From Bog-473 sp963730785 (GTDB taxonomy: Bacteria; Actinomycetota; Acidimicrobiia; Acidimicrobiales; RAAP-2): a stretch of 64,000 nt of DNA. The notes below the pieces were generated by a model, which did not search any database, had not been told where the DNA came from, and was given only the letters and a program-made list of their open reading frames with translations. Below, piece by piece: positions 45,850 through 55,126 of the stretch (the first letter of the stretch is position 1; every line of letters begins with the position of its first letter). Where the stretch lies: contig CAVSTF010000002.1 in assembly GCA_963730785.1 (NCBI GenBank), positions 154,725-218,724 of the forward strand, given 5' to 3'. The translations under genes were made by a program, and so were the position numbers.

Positions 45850-46295
45850 CGCCCGACCAACACCCGGCGACGGTGCCGGCGTGGGAACCACTCAACATCG
45901 TCCCGTCCGGTCAACACGCTCATCACGGTGTGCCGATGGTGATCGGCCGTGAGGTGGGTGATGTGCAGTGGATCAATGGCCAGCACCTCGACGTCGCTGA
46001 CCGCCACCACATCAACCACCACCGACGCGTGACCCTGCACCCCGCCGAAGAAGTCACCGCGCTCGATCGCAACCCGCACGTCGCCCTCGGCCCGCAGTTC
46101 GGCCGTTCCTGAGACAACCACATACAGATTCCGATCGTGATCGGAGGTGGCGCTCAGCACTTTGCCGGCTTCGCAGCGAATGGTCACCGCGCTGTGGGTT
46201 ACGTAGTCCTCGAGCGCCAGTCGGTCGGCCGAAGCAAAGGCCGGGATGGACTCGAGAAGGTCGGCGTGGTGGTTGCGTCCCGCCAAGGATTGCAT
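45850..46295 (-). CDS. Cyclic-nucleotide-binding-domain-like protein
   Basis: About 148 residues from the ATG at 46295. A CRP/FNR-like beta-roll is visible: GKVLSATSDHDRNLYVVVSGTAEL and GDFFGGVQGHAS, then DVEVLAIDPLHITHLT. The phosphate-binding cassette is degenerate, and no helix-turn-helix is seen. The frame stays open as far as 45324, over the antisense of the LivG end, so the true stop is uncertain and may be hidden by a base error. Confidence 0.6.
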
Positions 46296-46424
46296 GGTGT
46301 CCCCTTTGTTCAGGCTCCACGTTGGAGCGCTTCAATGAGGGCAGCCTGTTGTATCGAAGTGGCGCTCCGGTCTCATGACGGTTGCAGTCAGGGAGCAGCC
46401 AATTATTGATGGAGAGGGTTGTGC

Positions 46425-46803
46425 TTAGGGAGCGACCAACTCAATATGGAGCCCGCAGGTGCGAGCCAGGAGAGCCAGATCAGAGGCGTCGGACGTCACG
46501 ATCTCGTCGCCATCGGCAGCGCACAAGACCAGTGCGGCATCGACGACGTCACTTGTGTCACTATGGAAAGCAATGCGCCGGCTCGCCGACCCAAGTTCCT
46601 CATCAATCGGGAGCGACCTCGATGCCGGCAATTGCCTTGGCCAGGAGTGCTTGGCGAGCTCCACCGCGCCAGACTTGGCCCAGAACGGCCGCGTTGGTCA
46701 GCGGAACATCACGCCGACTGAGCGCTGCATTCAGTCGGACCCAGCTTGAGCGATTGCCCCGCTCCAGCGAGATGAGTCCTCCGGCGTCATAGATCAATCT
46801 CAT
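46425..46803 (-). CDS. PIN-domain toxin (frameshifted)
   Basis: About 126 residues with one apparent base insertion near 46615. N-terminal MRLIYDAGGLISLERG and C-terminal half (FHSDTSDVVDAALVLCAAD, VTSDASDLALLA) carry the PIN acidic motifs. It overlaps the antitoxin stop at 46800-46803. If the break is genuine the toxin is dead; it could equally be a base error. Confidence 0.75.
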
Positions 46804-47084
46804 GCCTCACCGCTCCGTGCGCCCCGGACAATGACTGCGTGCTCACGGTCAAGGCGTAGCTGGGCCGCCATTTCTTCGTCGGTGATCTTCCCGAACTCGG
46901 CTTCGTAGTCAGCCACCGCCATCGCCAGAGCCTCGAGCCGACGATCCTTAAGAGCCATTTCTCGGAGCGCCGCATTGACCCACGAGCTCACGGAGTCAGC
47001 GCTACCGGCGGCGACAGCCCGATTTCCTGCTTCGACCAGTTCCGGATCGACCGTAACGGTGAGCCGTTCTTTGCGAGTTGTCAT
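46800..47084 (-). CDS. Ribbon-helix-helix antitoxin
   Basis: 94 residues from the ATG at 47084. Ribbon-helix-helix: RLTVTVDPELVEAGNRAVAA and SVSSWVNAALREMA. The tail (EAEFGKITDEEMAAQLRLD) is typical of VapB-like antitoxins. An upstream ATG at 47117 would lie across the -10 and is rejected. Coupled to the PIN toxin by ATGA. Confidence 0.85.
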   Translation of the reverse strand: MTTRKERLTVTVDPELVEAGNRAVAAGSADSVSSWVNAALREMALKDRRLEALAMAVADYEAEFGKITDEEMAAQLRLDREHAVIVRGARSGEA

Positions 47085-47090
47085 ACTCTG

Positions 47091-47096
47091 ATTATA
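47091..47096 (-). promoter_or_regulatory. Consensus -10 TATAAT of a leaderless antitoxin gene
   Basis: On the minus strand TATAAT ends 6 nt before the ATG at 47084. The perfect consensus and the spacing support a leaderless mRNA. Confidence 0.65.
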
Positions 47097-47125
47097 CTTA
47101 AGTTGTACTCTCATCACACATATAA

Positions 47126-47626
47126 CTACCGCCGCCGAGCTCGCCTCATCGTGTCGGTGCGTGTGACGAATTCCCGCGAGGTGACGATTGGTGTGCCTCG
47201 CCAGGGCGACATTGACAACAAGTCAGTGTCGTCGCTGACGATCAGCCAGGAACCGCTGGCCGCCGCACACTCGAGGATGCGGTTGTCCTCGTGGTCCTGG
47301 CAGTCCGTGACCACCTCCTGGGGCTCAATCACACCTCCCTCGAACGTCTCGGCAATCTCTATTAACAACTCGACGTACTCCTCAGCTCGCGGTAGCTGCC
47401 ACCCGTAACCTCGCGGCGGCTCGCCGGTGAGGACGCGCAGCACATTGGCCAAAATGTGCTCGGTGATCCTCAGGCTGAATTCCTGCGCATCGTTCAATAT
47501 GCCGACGACATTGGCAGCAAGGTTTCCCCGCACGGGCGGCGGAGAGGGCCATGAATGGAAGGTGTCGTTGCCGCCCGTGACGGCGGCGACAAAGACATTG
47601 ACGTCGACGGTGACCGGCTGGCTCAC
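47126..47626 (-). CDS. PIN-domain protein, probable toxin (PIN_3-like)
   Basis: 166 residues from the GTG at 47626, overlapping the antitoxin stop. N-terminal VTVDVNVFVAAVTGG with D at the catalytic position, EHILANVLRVLTG, and DHEDNRILECAA plus VSDDTDLL give the four acidic positions. It is longer than classical VapC, as in PIN_3 proteins that act on RNA. The module is separate from the one at 46425 and the two are 41 bp apart. Confidence 0.78.
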   Translation of the reverse strand: MSQPVTVDVNVFVAAVTGGNDTFHSWPSPPPVRGNLAANVVGILNDAQEFSLRITEHILANVLRVLTGEPPRGYGWQLPRAEEYVELLIEIAETFEGGVIEPQEVVTDCQDHEDNRILECAAASGSWLIVSDDTDLLSMSPWRGTPIVTSREFVTRTDTMRRARRR

Positions 47627-47871
47627 CGGGCCTTGAGGACCTTCCGGACCACCTCCACCGCCTCGTCATATGTGAGTCCCGCCGCGCTGGAACGCTCCGC
47701 CCCGTACGACTGGAGGTCAGCCAGGCGGCCAGCCCGGTCGATGACCTCCATCTGGCGCATGGCCTCACGCAGAAACGCAGATCGGTTCCCGTGACCAAAT
47801 CGTTGGGTCAGCCGCTCAAGGCGGAGCTCATCCTCAGCTGCGATGGCAAATCCTACGGTTTTGGTGGTCAT
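47623..47871 (-). CDS. Ribbon-helix-helix antitoxin
   Basis: 82 residues from the ATG at 47871. The ribbon-helix-helix TVGFAIAAEDELRLERLT and GHGNRSAFLREAMRQME is recognisable. The tail (TYDEAVEVVRKVLKAR) probably binds the PIN protein. An ATG at 47910 would sit upstream of the -10. Confidence 0.78.
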   Translation of the reverse strand: MTTKTVGFAIAAEDELRLERLTQRFGHGNRSAFLREAMRQMEVIDRAGRLADLQSYGAERSSAAGLTYDEAVEVVRKVLKAR

Positions 47872-47878
47872 GCACTCA

Positions 47879-47884
47879 ATTGTA
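47879..47884 (-). promoter_or_regulatory. -10 hexamer of an antitoxin gene
   Basis: TACAAT (minus strand) ends 7 nt before the ATG at 47871. The flank CAATT-GTACTTG-AATTG and the repeat TTGCATTTAGTTGCAT are candidate regulator sites. The rest of 47885-48065 has no gene. Confidence 0.5.
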
Positions 47885-48065
47885 CTTGAATTGCATTTAG
47901 TTGCATCCATGGCTCTGGGAGCGACTGATAGCGACCCCCAGTATCGGGTTTCAGGGTCTGCCCCCCACCACTCATATTCAGAGAATGGTCGGCGTCCGCC
48001 AGGGACGTGCGAGGGAATGTATGAATAGGTCCCGCAATCGGGCCATCAACCCATCGGAGGCCATC

Positions 48066-48380
48066 GTGCTCATCGTCGCAGGAACGTTCATGGTGGAACC
48101 CGCCGACCGGGACGCCTTCATTCAGTACCGGATCGACACCATGCGGAACTCGCGGGCCGAGGCGGGCTGCCACGAGTACACCTTCAGCGCTGATCCGATT
48201 GACCCGGCCCGGGTGCTCCTCTTCGAGCGCTGGGACGATCAGGCCAGTCTCGATGCGCACTTGGACGCCCTGTCCACGCCGGCCCCGGCTCAAGATGACA
48301 GCCCGCCCCCAGTACCAATCAACCCGACCTCGGTGTCCATCACCATTTACGACATCGCGGGGGAGCGCACACTCGTCTGA
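48066..48380 (+). CDS. Antibiotic-biosynthesis-monooxygenase (ABM) domain protein
   Basis: 104 residues from the GTG at 48066 with GGAGG at 5 nt. The ABM dimer fold is seen as VLIVAGTFMVEPADRDAF...MRNSRAEAGCHEYTFSADP...VLLFERWDDQASLDAHLD. Such proteins are small monooxygenases or detoxification/quinol-like enzymes. Single gene with its own downstream terminator. Confidence 0.85.
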   Translation: MLIVAGTFMVEPADRDAFIQYRIDTMRNSRAEAGCHEYTFSADPIDPARVLLFERWDDQASLDAHLDALSTPAPAQDDSPPPVPINPTSVSITIYDIAGERTLV

Positions 48381-48397
48381 GCCCGGACATGAAAACA

Positions 48398-48425
48398 CGC
48401 CCGACCGAAGCCGGGCGCATTTTCT
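48398..48425 (+). terminator. Hairpin terminator after the ABM gene
   Basis: CGCCCG (48398-48403) and CGGGCG (48412-48417) form a 6-bp GC stem followed by CATTTTCTT. It lies 17 bp after the ABM stop. Confidence 0.6.
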
Positions 48426-48475
48426 TAGGGGCGTAGCCATGTCTCCGCCTACGACGCAGCGACGCCCCGAATCAG

Positions 48476-48534
48476 GAACGTGACGACCGGCTATCCAGGG
48501 ACTCTCGTTTCTCGGGAGACCTGCCGTCACGTTC
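48476..48534. other. Long hairpin-forming element, function unknown
   Basis: GAACGTGACG (48476-48485) pairs perfectly with CGTCACGTTC (48525-48534) around a 39-nt centre that contains a second stem (CTCTCG / CGGGAG). It lies in the 245-bp gap between two convergent genes and encodes no obvious protein. It could be a structured RNA, a terminator variant or a mobile-element remnant. Confidence 0.4.
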
Positions 48535-48625
48535 AAGCTCTGTAGGCCGTGTTGGCCCTCAAGAGATTGTGCGGCGGATCTCCAGTACTGACCTCAGTGG
48601 CCACTACTGATTTTTGCCGTAGGGG

Positions 48626-51242
48626 CTATTCGCCCTGAAGGGCCGACTGAAGTTGGGAGCGGTCGGTGATGCCGAGCTTGGCGAAGGCGGCGTAGAGATG
48701 ACTCTCCACCGTGCGGATCGACAGCGACAGCATGTCGGCAATCTGGGCGTTGGTGGCGCCCTTGGCGGCCAGCGCAGCCGTCTCCCGTTCGCGGCGGCTC
48801 AGAGGCACCGCCATGACGGCACACGACAACGATTCGGTGCGCGCCGACTTCACATTGTGGCGGCCAGCTTCTCGGAGTTCCGGGACGCCTCGGCGGCTCG
48901 AGCGGCCAGACCATCGCGTTGGCGTTGGACCGAGACCATCGCCCACGTCTCGGCCGCCACCAGGTCATGACCCACGTCGGCGAAGGCTCGGGCCGCCACT
49001 TCCAGATCATCGGCGGCTCCCGACATGGTGGCCCGAGCGTGCTGGGCAATGGCAGCCGCCCACGCTCCGTCGACGCCCCCGGATCCATTCGAACCATTCA
49101 CCACGGCCAGGCAGCGCTCGGCCGCCCGGTGTTCACCCAGCCGCAAGAGGTCCCCCAGGATCACTACTTCGATCATCACCTGCCCTCGGCCCGCGGCAAC
49201 GTCGGCGGCGTGCCACAGCTGTTCCAGCGCCGAGGTGACTTGTGCATTTTGGGCGTCGACCCACGCCAGGGCTCGTAGTTCATCCGGGCGGAAGGTCTGG
49301 GCTTCGCTCCGCCGCAGAGCGACCGACTCCTCGGCCGCCAACCGAGCCGAATCGAGCTCACCCAGCAGGGCATGCGCCTCAGCGACCCGGGAGCGCAACC
49401 AGCTCGGCTCGAGATTGGAGGAACTGCTGCGGAGGCGCAGCGCCGCATCGTTGAGCAGCCGCACCGCCGTCCGTCGGGCGGCCCTGCACGAGCGCGAGGA
49501 TGCCGAGGTAACCGAGGGCAGTGGGGGTCGATGGCGCCGACGATTCCTCAATCAGACCAATGGCCTCGGTGGTGCGACCAGCGAAACTCAAGGCGCTCAC
49601 TCGGGCCGACAGCGCCCAGCCAGGTGCCCGGGGGAGGCGTTCCCGTACCGACTCGGCAATCCCAGAAGAGCCTTCAGTCAGGGCCAGCGCCTCAGCCGTA
49701 CGGCCGAACATGACCAGGCTGATGCCGACGGGGGCCAGGGCCCGCATGCGTACCCCGTCGTCGTCCACCGACTGCATGGCCTCAGTGCCCAGCTCGACTG
49801 CTTCGGCAAACCTGAGCTTCCACCACGAGCATGGCCGCCCGCTGGGCCTGGACCATGGCCTTGATGACCGGGTCCTCAATACCCTTTTCGATGACGGCGA
49901 AGACTTCGATGGCTCCACGCAGCCGGCCATCGCCGTAGCCCACGGCCAGCGCCAGCGCATCGGCCAACTGCTGTCGCTCGGCATCGGACTTCACCTCGTC
50001 GACCAGCCCCATCAACACGGTCTCGGCTTCGCCGAAGCGGTACTGGCCGTTCAGCGCCCGCCCCAATTCCAGTTCGGCCCCAGCGCCGGCCGTCCGGGCC
50101 AATCGTTCGGCTAACACGTAGTCCGAGCGGGCATTGGCCATGCGGGCCGCCTCCAAGGCCACCGCTGGTTCCAAGGGTTCGCCGGCTGCCTCCTGCCAGA
50201 GCGCCAGCATCAGAGCGTTGCGGCACTCGACCCCCTTGGCCGCTTCCTCCTGGGCCAGGAAGTGATTGATCTCCCGGACCCGGGAGCCCAGCATGGAGGT
50301 GCGAAGGGTCTCGCCCATGAGCGGGTGGGCCAACCGCACGTCCAGATCGCCGGGCCTTTCACCGCCGGCCTCCACCGTGATCAAGCTTCGCCGTTCCAGT
50401 TCGACCAACGACACCGGATCACCCAGTGCGCTCCACCGCTCGAGCACGGAACTCGACAACGGTTCACCCACCGCCAACAGATCGAGCACGGACCGGGCCC
50501 CATCGTCCAAGGCCCCCAGACGGCCCGACACCGTCTCACGGAGCCGGGCCGCCGATCCCAGCCCACCGTCCCAGCGCCAGAGCCCGTGCGCAACGTGCAA
50601 CGAACCCGAGGCCAGCACGTCACCGATCAGTTCCCGGGCGAACAGCACGTTGCCCTCGGTCAGGGTCCACATCTGCTCCAAGGTGGCCCGCTCGGCCGGC
50701 CCGCCCAACGCGGCCTCCACCAAGGCGTTGAATTCCGACCTCGAGACGGGCTGCAGCTCCATCCGAGCCACCACGCCATTTCGGTGCAGGGCGGTGGTGG
50801 CATCAGGCGACACCTCGCCACTGCGCAACGTGAGGAGCACCGTGGCCAGCTCGGCCGTGGCGATGTGGTGGACCAGGGCGGCCGAGAGGTCATCCAGCAG
50901 ATGTACGTCGTCGACGACCAGCACCATCGGTCGCCCCTCGGCCCGGGACACCAGATGGCGCCCAATCACGGCCAACAGGTCGATTCGATCAACCGATCCC
51001 ATATCGCTGGGCAGCTGGCGGGAGAAGGCCCCGAAGGGCAGCGGCCGAGCTGATTCGGTGGCCGTGACCACCTCCACGTGGCACCCGTTCTCTTCGGCGG
51101 CCGTACCGGCCTCCCGGACCAACCGGGTCTTGCCGACACCGGCCCCTCCGGCCACCACGAGCCCGACTGACATCGGGTCGGCGATGACCTGAGCCAGATA
51201 GGCCAACTCCTCGGTCCGCCCCACCAGGGGCCAGGTCTCCAC
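48626..51242 (-). CDS. Large ATPase LuxR-type regulator (LAL family, frame-disrupted)
   Basis: About 872 residues with three breaks near 49812, 49480 and 48870. The N-terminal ATPase has Walker A GGAGVGKTRLVRE (about residue 33) and Walker B VLVVDDVHLLDD. A long TPR-like middle follows, and the C-terminus is a LuxR helix-turn-helix: LSRRERETAALAAKGATN, IADMLSLSIRTVESHLYAAF. MalT/LAL regulators bind an inducer through the ATPase/TPR part and activate promoters. Lengths and order match the family, so the frame breaks are probably base errors. The target is not visible. Confidence 0.82.
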
Positions 51243-51305
51243 GCCGCCAGTATGCCCCAGAATCAGTAGTTAACACTGAGGTGCCCGGGTTCAACATCCT
51301 CCAGC

Positions 51306-51521
51306 ATGGGCAGGGTGGATGAGTCGGATTTGGAGGAACTCCCTCGCGTGTACCGGGTCGGGCTACGAATGCGCGACCTGGGAGCCAGTGACGACCTGAT
51401 CGCCGACTGCCTCGATATGGATATCGCCAGCGTGCCTATCCTGCTGGAAATCGGTGTCCGCAAGCTTGAACAAGTTGAGATGGACCGTCGGGAGCCTCAT
51501 CGCTCCGACCCAGCGATGTAG
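51306..51521 (+). CDS. Small protein of unknown function, HTH-like
   Basis: 71 residues. The central GLRMRDLGASDDLIADCLDM and VPILLEIGVRKLEQVE resemble the region-4 helix-turn-helix of sigma-like or small DNA-binding proteins, but the match is weak. Divergent from the LAL regulator across 63 bp, so it may be co-regulated by it. No clear RBS; translation not demonstrated by sequence alone. Confidence 0.45.
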   Translation: MGRVDESDLEELPRVYRVGLRMRDLGASDDLIADCLDMDIASVPILLEIGVRKLEQVEMDRREPHRSDPAM

Positions 51522-51537
51522 CTCGGCCGGCTTGGCC

Positions 51538-51921
51538 CTACACCTTGAAGGGTGGTTCGAGCTCCGGGAACATCGGGAAATGGCGGACGTTCAACGTGGC
51601 CAATTCGCAAACTTCGATCTGCGCAGTGGCCGCCACCAGATAGTCGCCAAGGCCAACACCCATGTGGGATCGCCGGTGGGTGCGCATGAGCTCTGCGGCA
51701 CGCCACGCGATTCGATCGTTGGCCGGGAAGGTTCGCAGAGAGGCTAAGAGTCGCCCCACCTCTCGACGCTCCTGCGAGCGCATGCCTCCGGCCACCTCGA
51801 CCACGCTGACGGCGCTAATTGCCAGAGGACCGGTTGAACGACGAGCTTGCAACATCCAGTCTCGGGCTCCCGCATCTCCCCGAAGATGTGCAATGAGCAC
51901 ATCGGAGTCAACGAGGATCAC
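51538..51921 (-). CDS. vapC: VapC-type PIN toxin
   Basis: 127 residues from the GTG at 51921. PIN motifs: ILVDSDVLIAHLRGD, VVEVAGGMRS, GDYLVAATAQI and LATLNVRHFPMF, the last being the usual C-terminal 'TLNVKHFP' of VapC. Coupled to the antitoxin by GTGA. Confidence 0.88.
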   Translation of the reverse strand: MILVDSDVLIAHLRGDAGARDWMLQARRSTGPLAISAVSVVEVAGGMRSQERREVGRLLASLRTFPANDRIAWRAAELMRTHRRSHMGVGLGDYLVAATAQIEVCELATLNVRHFPMFPELEPPFKV

Positions 51922-52175
51922 CGTCCGCGGCGAACGTTGTCGAGATGCTCCGAACGCTCATCGACACTTCGAATGAGAAAGCTCTCATCACTCGAAAGGA
52001 CGTCGAAGGAGGCTTCGATGGCGGCGAGGTCCGATTCAAGATCGCCGTCATTCTGATTGAGACCGAGGTCGATCAAGCGGCGGATCAGTGCAGCACGCGA
52101 AATCCCCTGCTCTCGGGCGGCCTCGTCGAGCGATCGAGCCTGCTCCTCCTCAAGGTAAATGTTCGTCCTATTCAT
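51918..52175 (-). CDS. vapB: Ribbon-helix-helix VapB-type antitoxin
   Basis: 85 residues from the ATG at 52175. RHH: MNRTNIYLEEEQARSLDEA and ISRAALIRRLIDLGL. The tail contains DLAAIEASFDVLSSDESF. An ATG at 52187 is in the promoter region. Confidence 0.85.
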   Translation of the reverse strand: MNRTNIYLEEEQARSLDEAAREQGISRAALIRRLIDLGLNQNDGDLESDLAAIEASFDVLSSDESFLIRSVDERSEHLDNVRRGR

Positions 52176-52182
52176 ACACCAG

Positions 52183-52188
52183 AACATA
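52183..52188 (-). promoter_or_regulatory. -10 hexamer and direct repeat of the vapBC pair
   Basis: TATGTT (minus strand) ends 7 nt before the ATG at 52175. The flanking sequence repeats GGTGTATG twice at a 12-bp period, the second copy including the start codon. Confidence 0.5.
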
Positions 52189-52244
52189 CACCACTACGTG
52201 CGACACGCCGGTGCCGTGTGTCCTCGTGAGCCAGGGGCCAGGCC

Positions 52245-53630
52245 TTAGCTGGCTTGGCTGACCGAACTCATGTTGAAGTCCGGGATGCGCATGGCCGGCA
52301 TGATGGCCCGATTCAGGTATTCGCCCAGCTCGCGCCCGAGCGCGCGCTCCGGCGTACCCACCTCGGTGGCCCGGGACAGCAGGTCCACCGGGCTCTCGTT
52401 GAAGCGGAAGTTGTTGGCCGCCCCAACCACCTTGCCGTCTTCGACGACATAGACACCATCTCGGGTCAGTCCGGTCAGCAGCAGCGTCGAAGGGTCGACC
52501 TCCCTGATGTACCAGAGACAGGTCAGCAGCAGCCCACGCTCCGTGCGAGACACCATCTCGTCCACTGAGCCCGCCCCAACCTCGGGCGTGCGCAAGACCA
52601 AGTTGTCGATGTACGGCGCGGCGGGCACGCCACTCCGAGCCGCACCGGCCCGGTGGTAACGCAACTGGGCCAAACGACCATCTCGTATCCAGTCGGTCCG
52701 AGCAACCGGCAGCCCATTGTCGAAGACCGAGGTCTCCGAATCCGAGGAAGCAGCGGCCACGAAGGGCAGACACTCGAGTCCCGGCTCGAAAGGATCGCTG
52801 TACATGGTGAAGGGCACCGACGAAAGCTGGTCGCCCACCCGGGTGCCACCATCGGCGGCCGAGAAGACCGTGCGGCCATCCTCGGCATCTTGCCCACCCA
52901 TGCCATAGAAGAAGAGCGAACCCATGAGGTCGGCCACACCCGAGGGGGGCAGAATCACCTCGTAGCGTCCGGCCTCGAGCGACACCGACTTGGCGCTCCA
53001 CTCCAGCCGCCGCCACAGCTCGTCTTCCAGCGATTCGAACGACACCGAGGCCAAGTCCTCGGACCCCACGCCGGTCCAGACCGACCGGGCACCATCGAGC
53101 GAACGACCGACCAGGTTGATGGCCCCCGTGGGCTGGCTGTGGGCCACTCGCAGGCCGGTCGACGAACCCAGGTAGAGCGTCGAGATGCCGAACTCGGCAA
53201 AGCCGGCCAGCACCACATCACGCTGGCGGGCTCGCCCGAAGGCGCCACCCAATCCACTTAAGACGCCACTCAAGGCACCCAGGTCGGTCTCGAGCGGCGC
53301 TGATCCGAAGTCCAGCCCGCCCGAAGTTCCACCATCGACTAACGGAAACGCATCTTCGGCCGCGGGGGCGCTCCGAGCATCGAGCAAGGCCGCCGCCACC
53401 ATTTCGTCCACGTCGACCACGCCGCTGCGCCGAGCCATGCCAACCGACGTGCCCACCATGACCACTACCGAGACCGTGCGGTCCCGCCGCACGCCGTTGG
53501 TCGTCGTCGTGTTGACGGCGAAGCGCACGTCAGCGTGACTGGCTTCGTCCACCAGCACCACGCACCCGTCGGCTCCCCGGGTAGACGCGGCGGCCAGTCC
53601 GGCCTCCACCACATCCTGCGCTGGGTTCAT
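52245..53630 (-). CDS. tldE: TldE/PmbA-family metalloprotease subunit
   Basis: 461 residues from the ATG at 53630. Family features: the Gly-rich core ARRSGVVDVDEMVAAAL, FNESPVDLLSRATEVG near the C-terminus and DGVYVVEDGKVVGAANNFRFN. TldE has no metal site itself and forms a barrel with TldD that degrades unfolded peptides or matures RiPPs. Overlaps the TldD stop (ATGA), so the two are translationally coupled. No RiPP precursor was recognised in the neighbourhood, though small genes could be missed. Confidence 0.9.
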   Translation of the reverse strand: MNPAQDVVEAGLAAASTRGADGCVVLVDEASHADVRFAVNTTTTNGVRRDRTVSVVVMVGTSVGMARRSGVVDVDEMVAAALLDARSAPAAEDAFPLVDGGTSGGLDFGSAPLETDLGALSGVLSGLGGAFGRARQRDVVLAGFAEFGISTLYLGSSTGLRVAHSQPTGAINLVGRSLDGARSVWTGVGSEDLASVSFESLEDELWRRLEWSAKSVSLEAGRYEVILPPSGVADLMGSLFFYGMGGQDAEDGRTVFSAADGGTRVGDQLSSVPFTMYSDPFEPGLECLPFVAAASSDSETSVFDNGLPVARTDWIRDGRLAQLRYHRAGAARSGVPAAPYIDNLVLRTPEVGAGSVDEMVSRTERGLLLTCLWYIREVDPSTLLLTGLTRDGVYVVEDGKVVGAANNFRFNESPVDLLSRATEVGTPERALGRELGEYLNRAIMPAMRIPDFNMSSVSQAS

Positions 53631-55126
53631 CGTCCGCCCTCTTCCCGAGCATTGAGGACCCGCACGCCCCGTACCAACACAGAAGGGCAGCCATGACTGA
53701 CCGGCGCCACCTGGCCCGGTTGGCCCTTGCCGCAGTTGAAGGCGCCGCCAAGCACCCAGGTCGAGGAACCACCAACCGCTTCCATGGCGCCCCAGAACTC
53801 GGTGGTGGTGGCCTGATAGGCCACGTCCTTGAGCTGACCCACCAGCTTGCCGCCGGCAATGGCGTAGAACCGCTGGCCGGTGAACTGGAAGTTGTAGCGC
53901 TGCATATCGATTGACCAGCTCTTGTCGCCCACGATGTAGATGCCCCGCTCGACGCCAGCAATGAGTTCTTCGGTCGACGGACCGGCATCCCCGGAGTGGG
54001 CCAACGACACGTTGGCCATGCGCTGAATGGGCACGTGCAACGGCGAGTCGGCGAAGGCGCACCCATTCGAGCGCTCAAAGCCCATCAAGCCGGCAATCGA
54101 CCTATCGAGCTGATAGCCGGCCAAGATCCCATCTCGCACCAGATCGAACGATTGACCAGCCACGCCTTCGCTGTCGATGGCCACCGTGGCCAGCCCGTGC
54201 TCCACCGTGCGGTCACCCGTCACGTGCATCACGCCCGACCCGTACTGCAGAGAGCCCAGTTGATCGAAGGTGGCGAACGAGGTCCCGGCATAGGCCGCTT
54301 CGTAACCCATGGCCCGGTCCAGCTCAGTGGCGTGGCCGATCGATTCATGAATGGTCAGCCACAGATTGGAAGGATCCACCACCAGGTCGTAGACGCCCGA
54401 CTCGACCGAAGGAGCGGCCAGCTTGGCGGCCAAGTTCTCGGGCAGCTGAGCCAACTCAGAGGCCCAGTCCCAGCCACCAGCGATGCCACCGGCCAGGTAC
54501 TCCCAGCCTCGGCCCACCGGCGGGGCGATCGTGCGCATGGTCTCGAAGCTGCCATCGGCGCCAATGGCCACGGCTTCGAGTTCCGGATGCAACCGCACCC
54601 GATGCTGGGTCGCTCGCGTCCCATTGAGGTCGGCCAAGTACGTCTCTTCGCCCACGCTGAGCACCGAGGCCATCACGTGCGACACCGCACCACTACCCAA
54701 GATGCCCTGACTCCAGGACTCCAATAAGGCGACCTTGTCGGCCAACGAGACCGAACCCGGATCAATCTCAAACGAACTCGACCACTCAACCTCGCCATGG
54801 CTCGGCTCGGGGGCCAACTCCACTCGACCTCCGCCAGCCTGGGCAGTGACTCGGGCGGCATCGATGGCTTGGGCCACCAAGCGGCCGCTTCAAGCGGGCG
54901 TGACGTCGACCGACGCCGCGAACCCGATGGCCCCATCGACCACGACGCGGATCCCCATGCCCAACTCGGTGTTGTCCGACGAGCCCTCCAACGCAGCATC
55001 TCGCAACCGAACCGACTGTGACCGGATGCGCTCCACCCGCAGCGAGGCATCGCTGCACCCACCCGATTCCGCCGCCGAGAGGGCAGCGTCGGTCAGTGCC
55101 GCCAGCTTGTCTGCCGAGAGCGGCAT
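53627..55126 (-). CDS. tldD: TldD-family zinc metalloprotease (interrupted by an in-frame TGA)
   Basis: 499 codons if the stop is ignored. The active-site motif HESIGHATELDR (HExxxH) lies in the middle with the usual following YEAAYAGTSF. The N-terminal part reads VERIRSQSVRLRDAALEGS. An in-frame TGA (54890-54892) after DVTPA splits the N-terminal ~78 residues from the rest (restart TTG 54880). The flanking peptide, with EAA and LVAQAIDAARVT, matches the family, so either two compensating base errors or a real nonsense mutation is present. Partner TldE is intact. Confidence 0.82.

Noticed and set aside
45861..45886. CACCCGGC/GCCGGCGTG hairpin after the second Liv transporter as a terminator
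   Set aside because: A bulge and no T run follow; too weak to claim.
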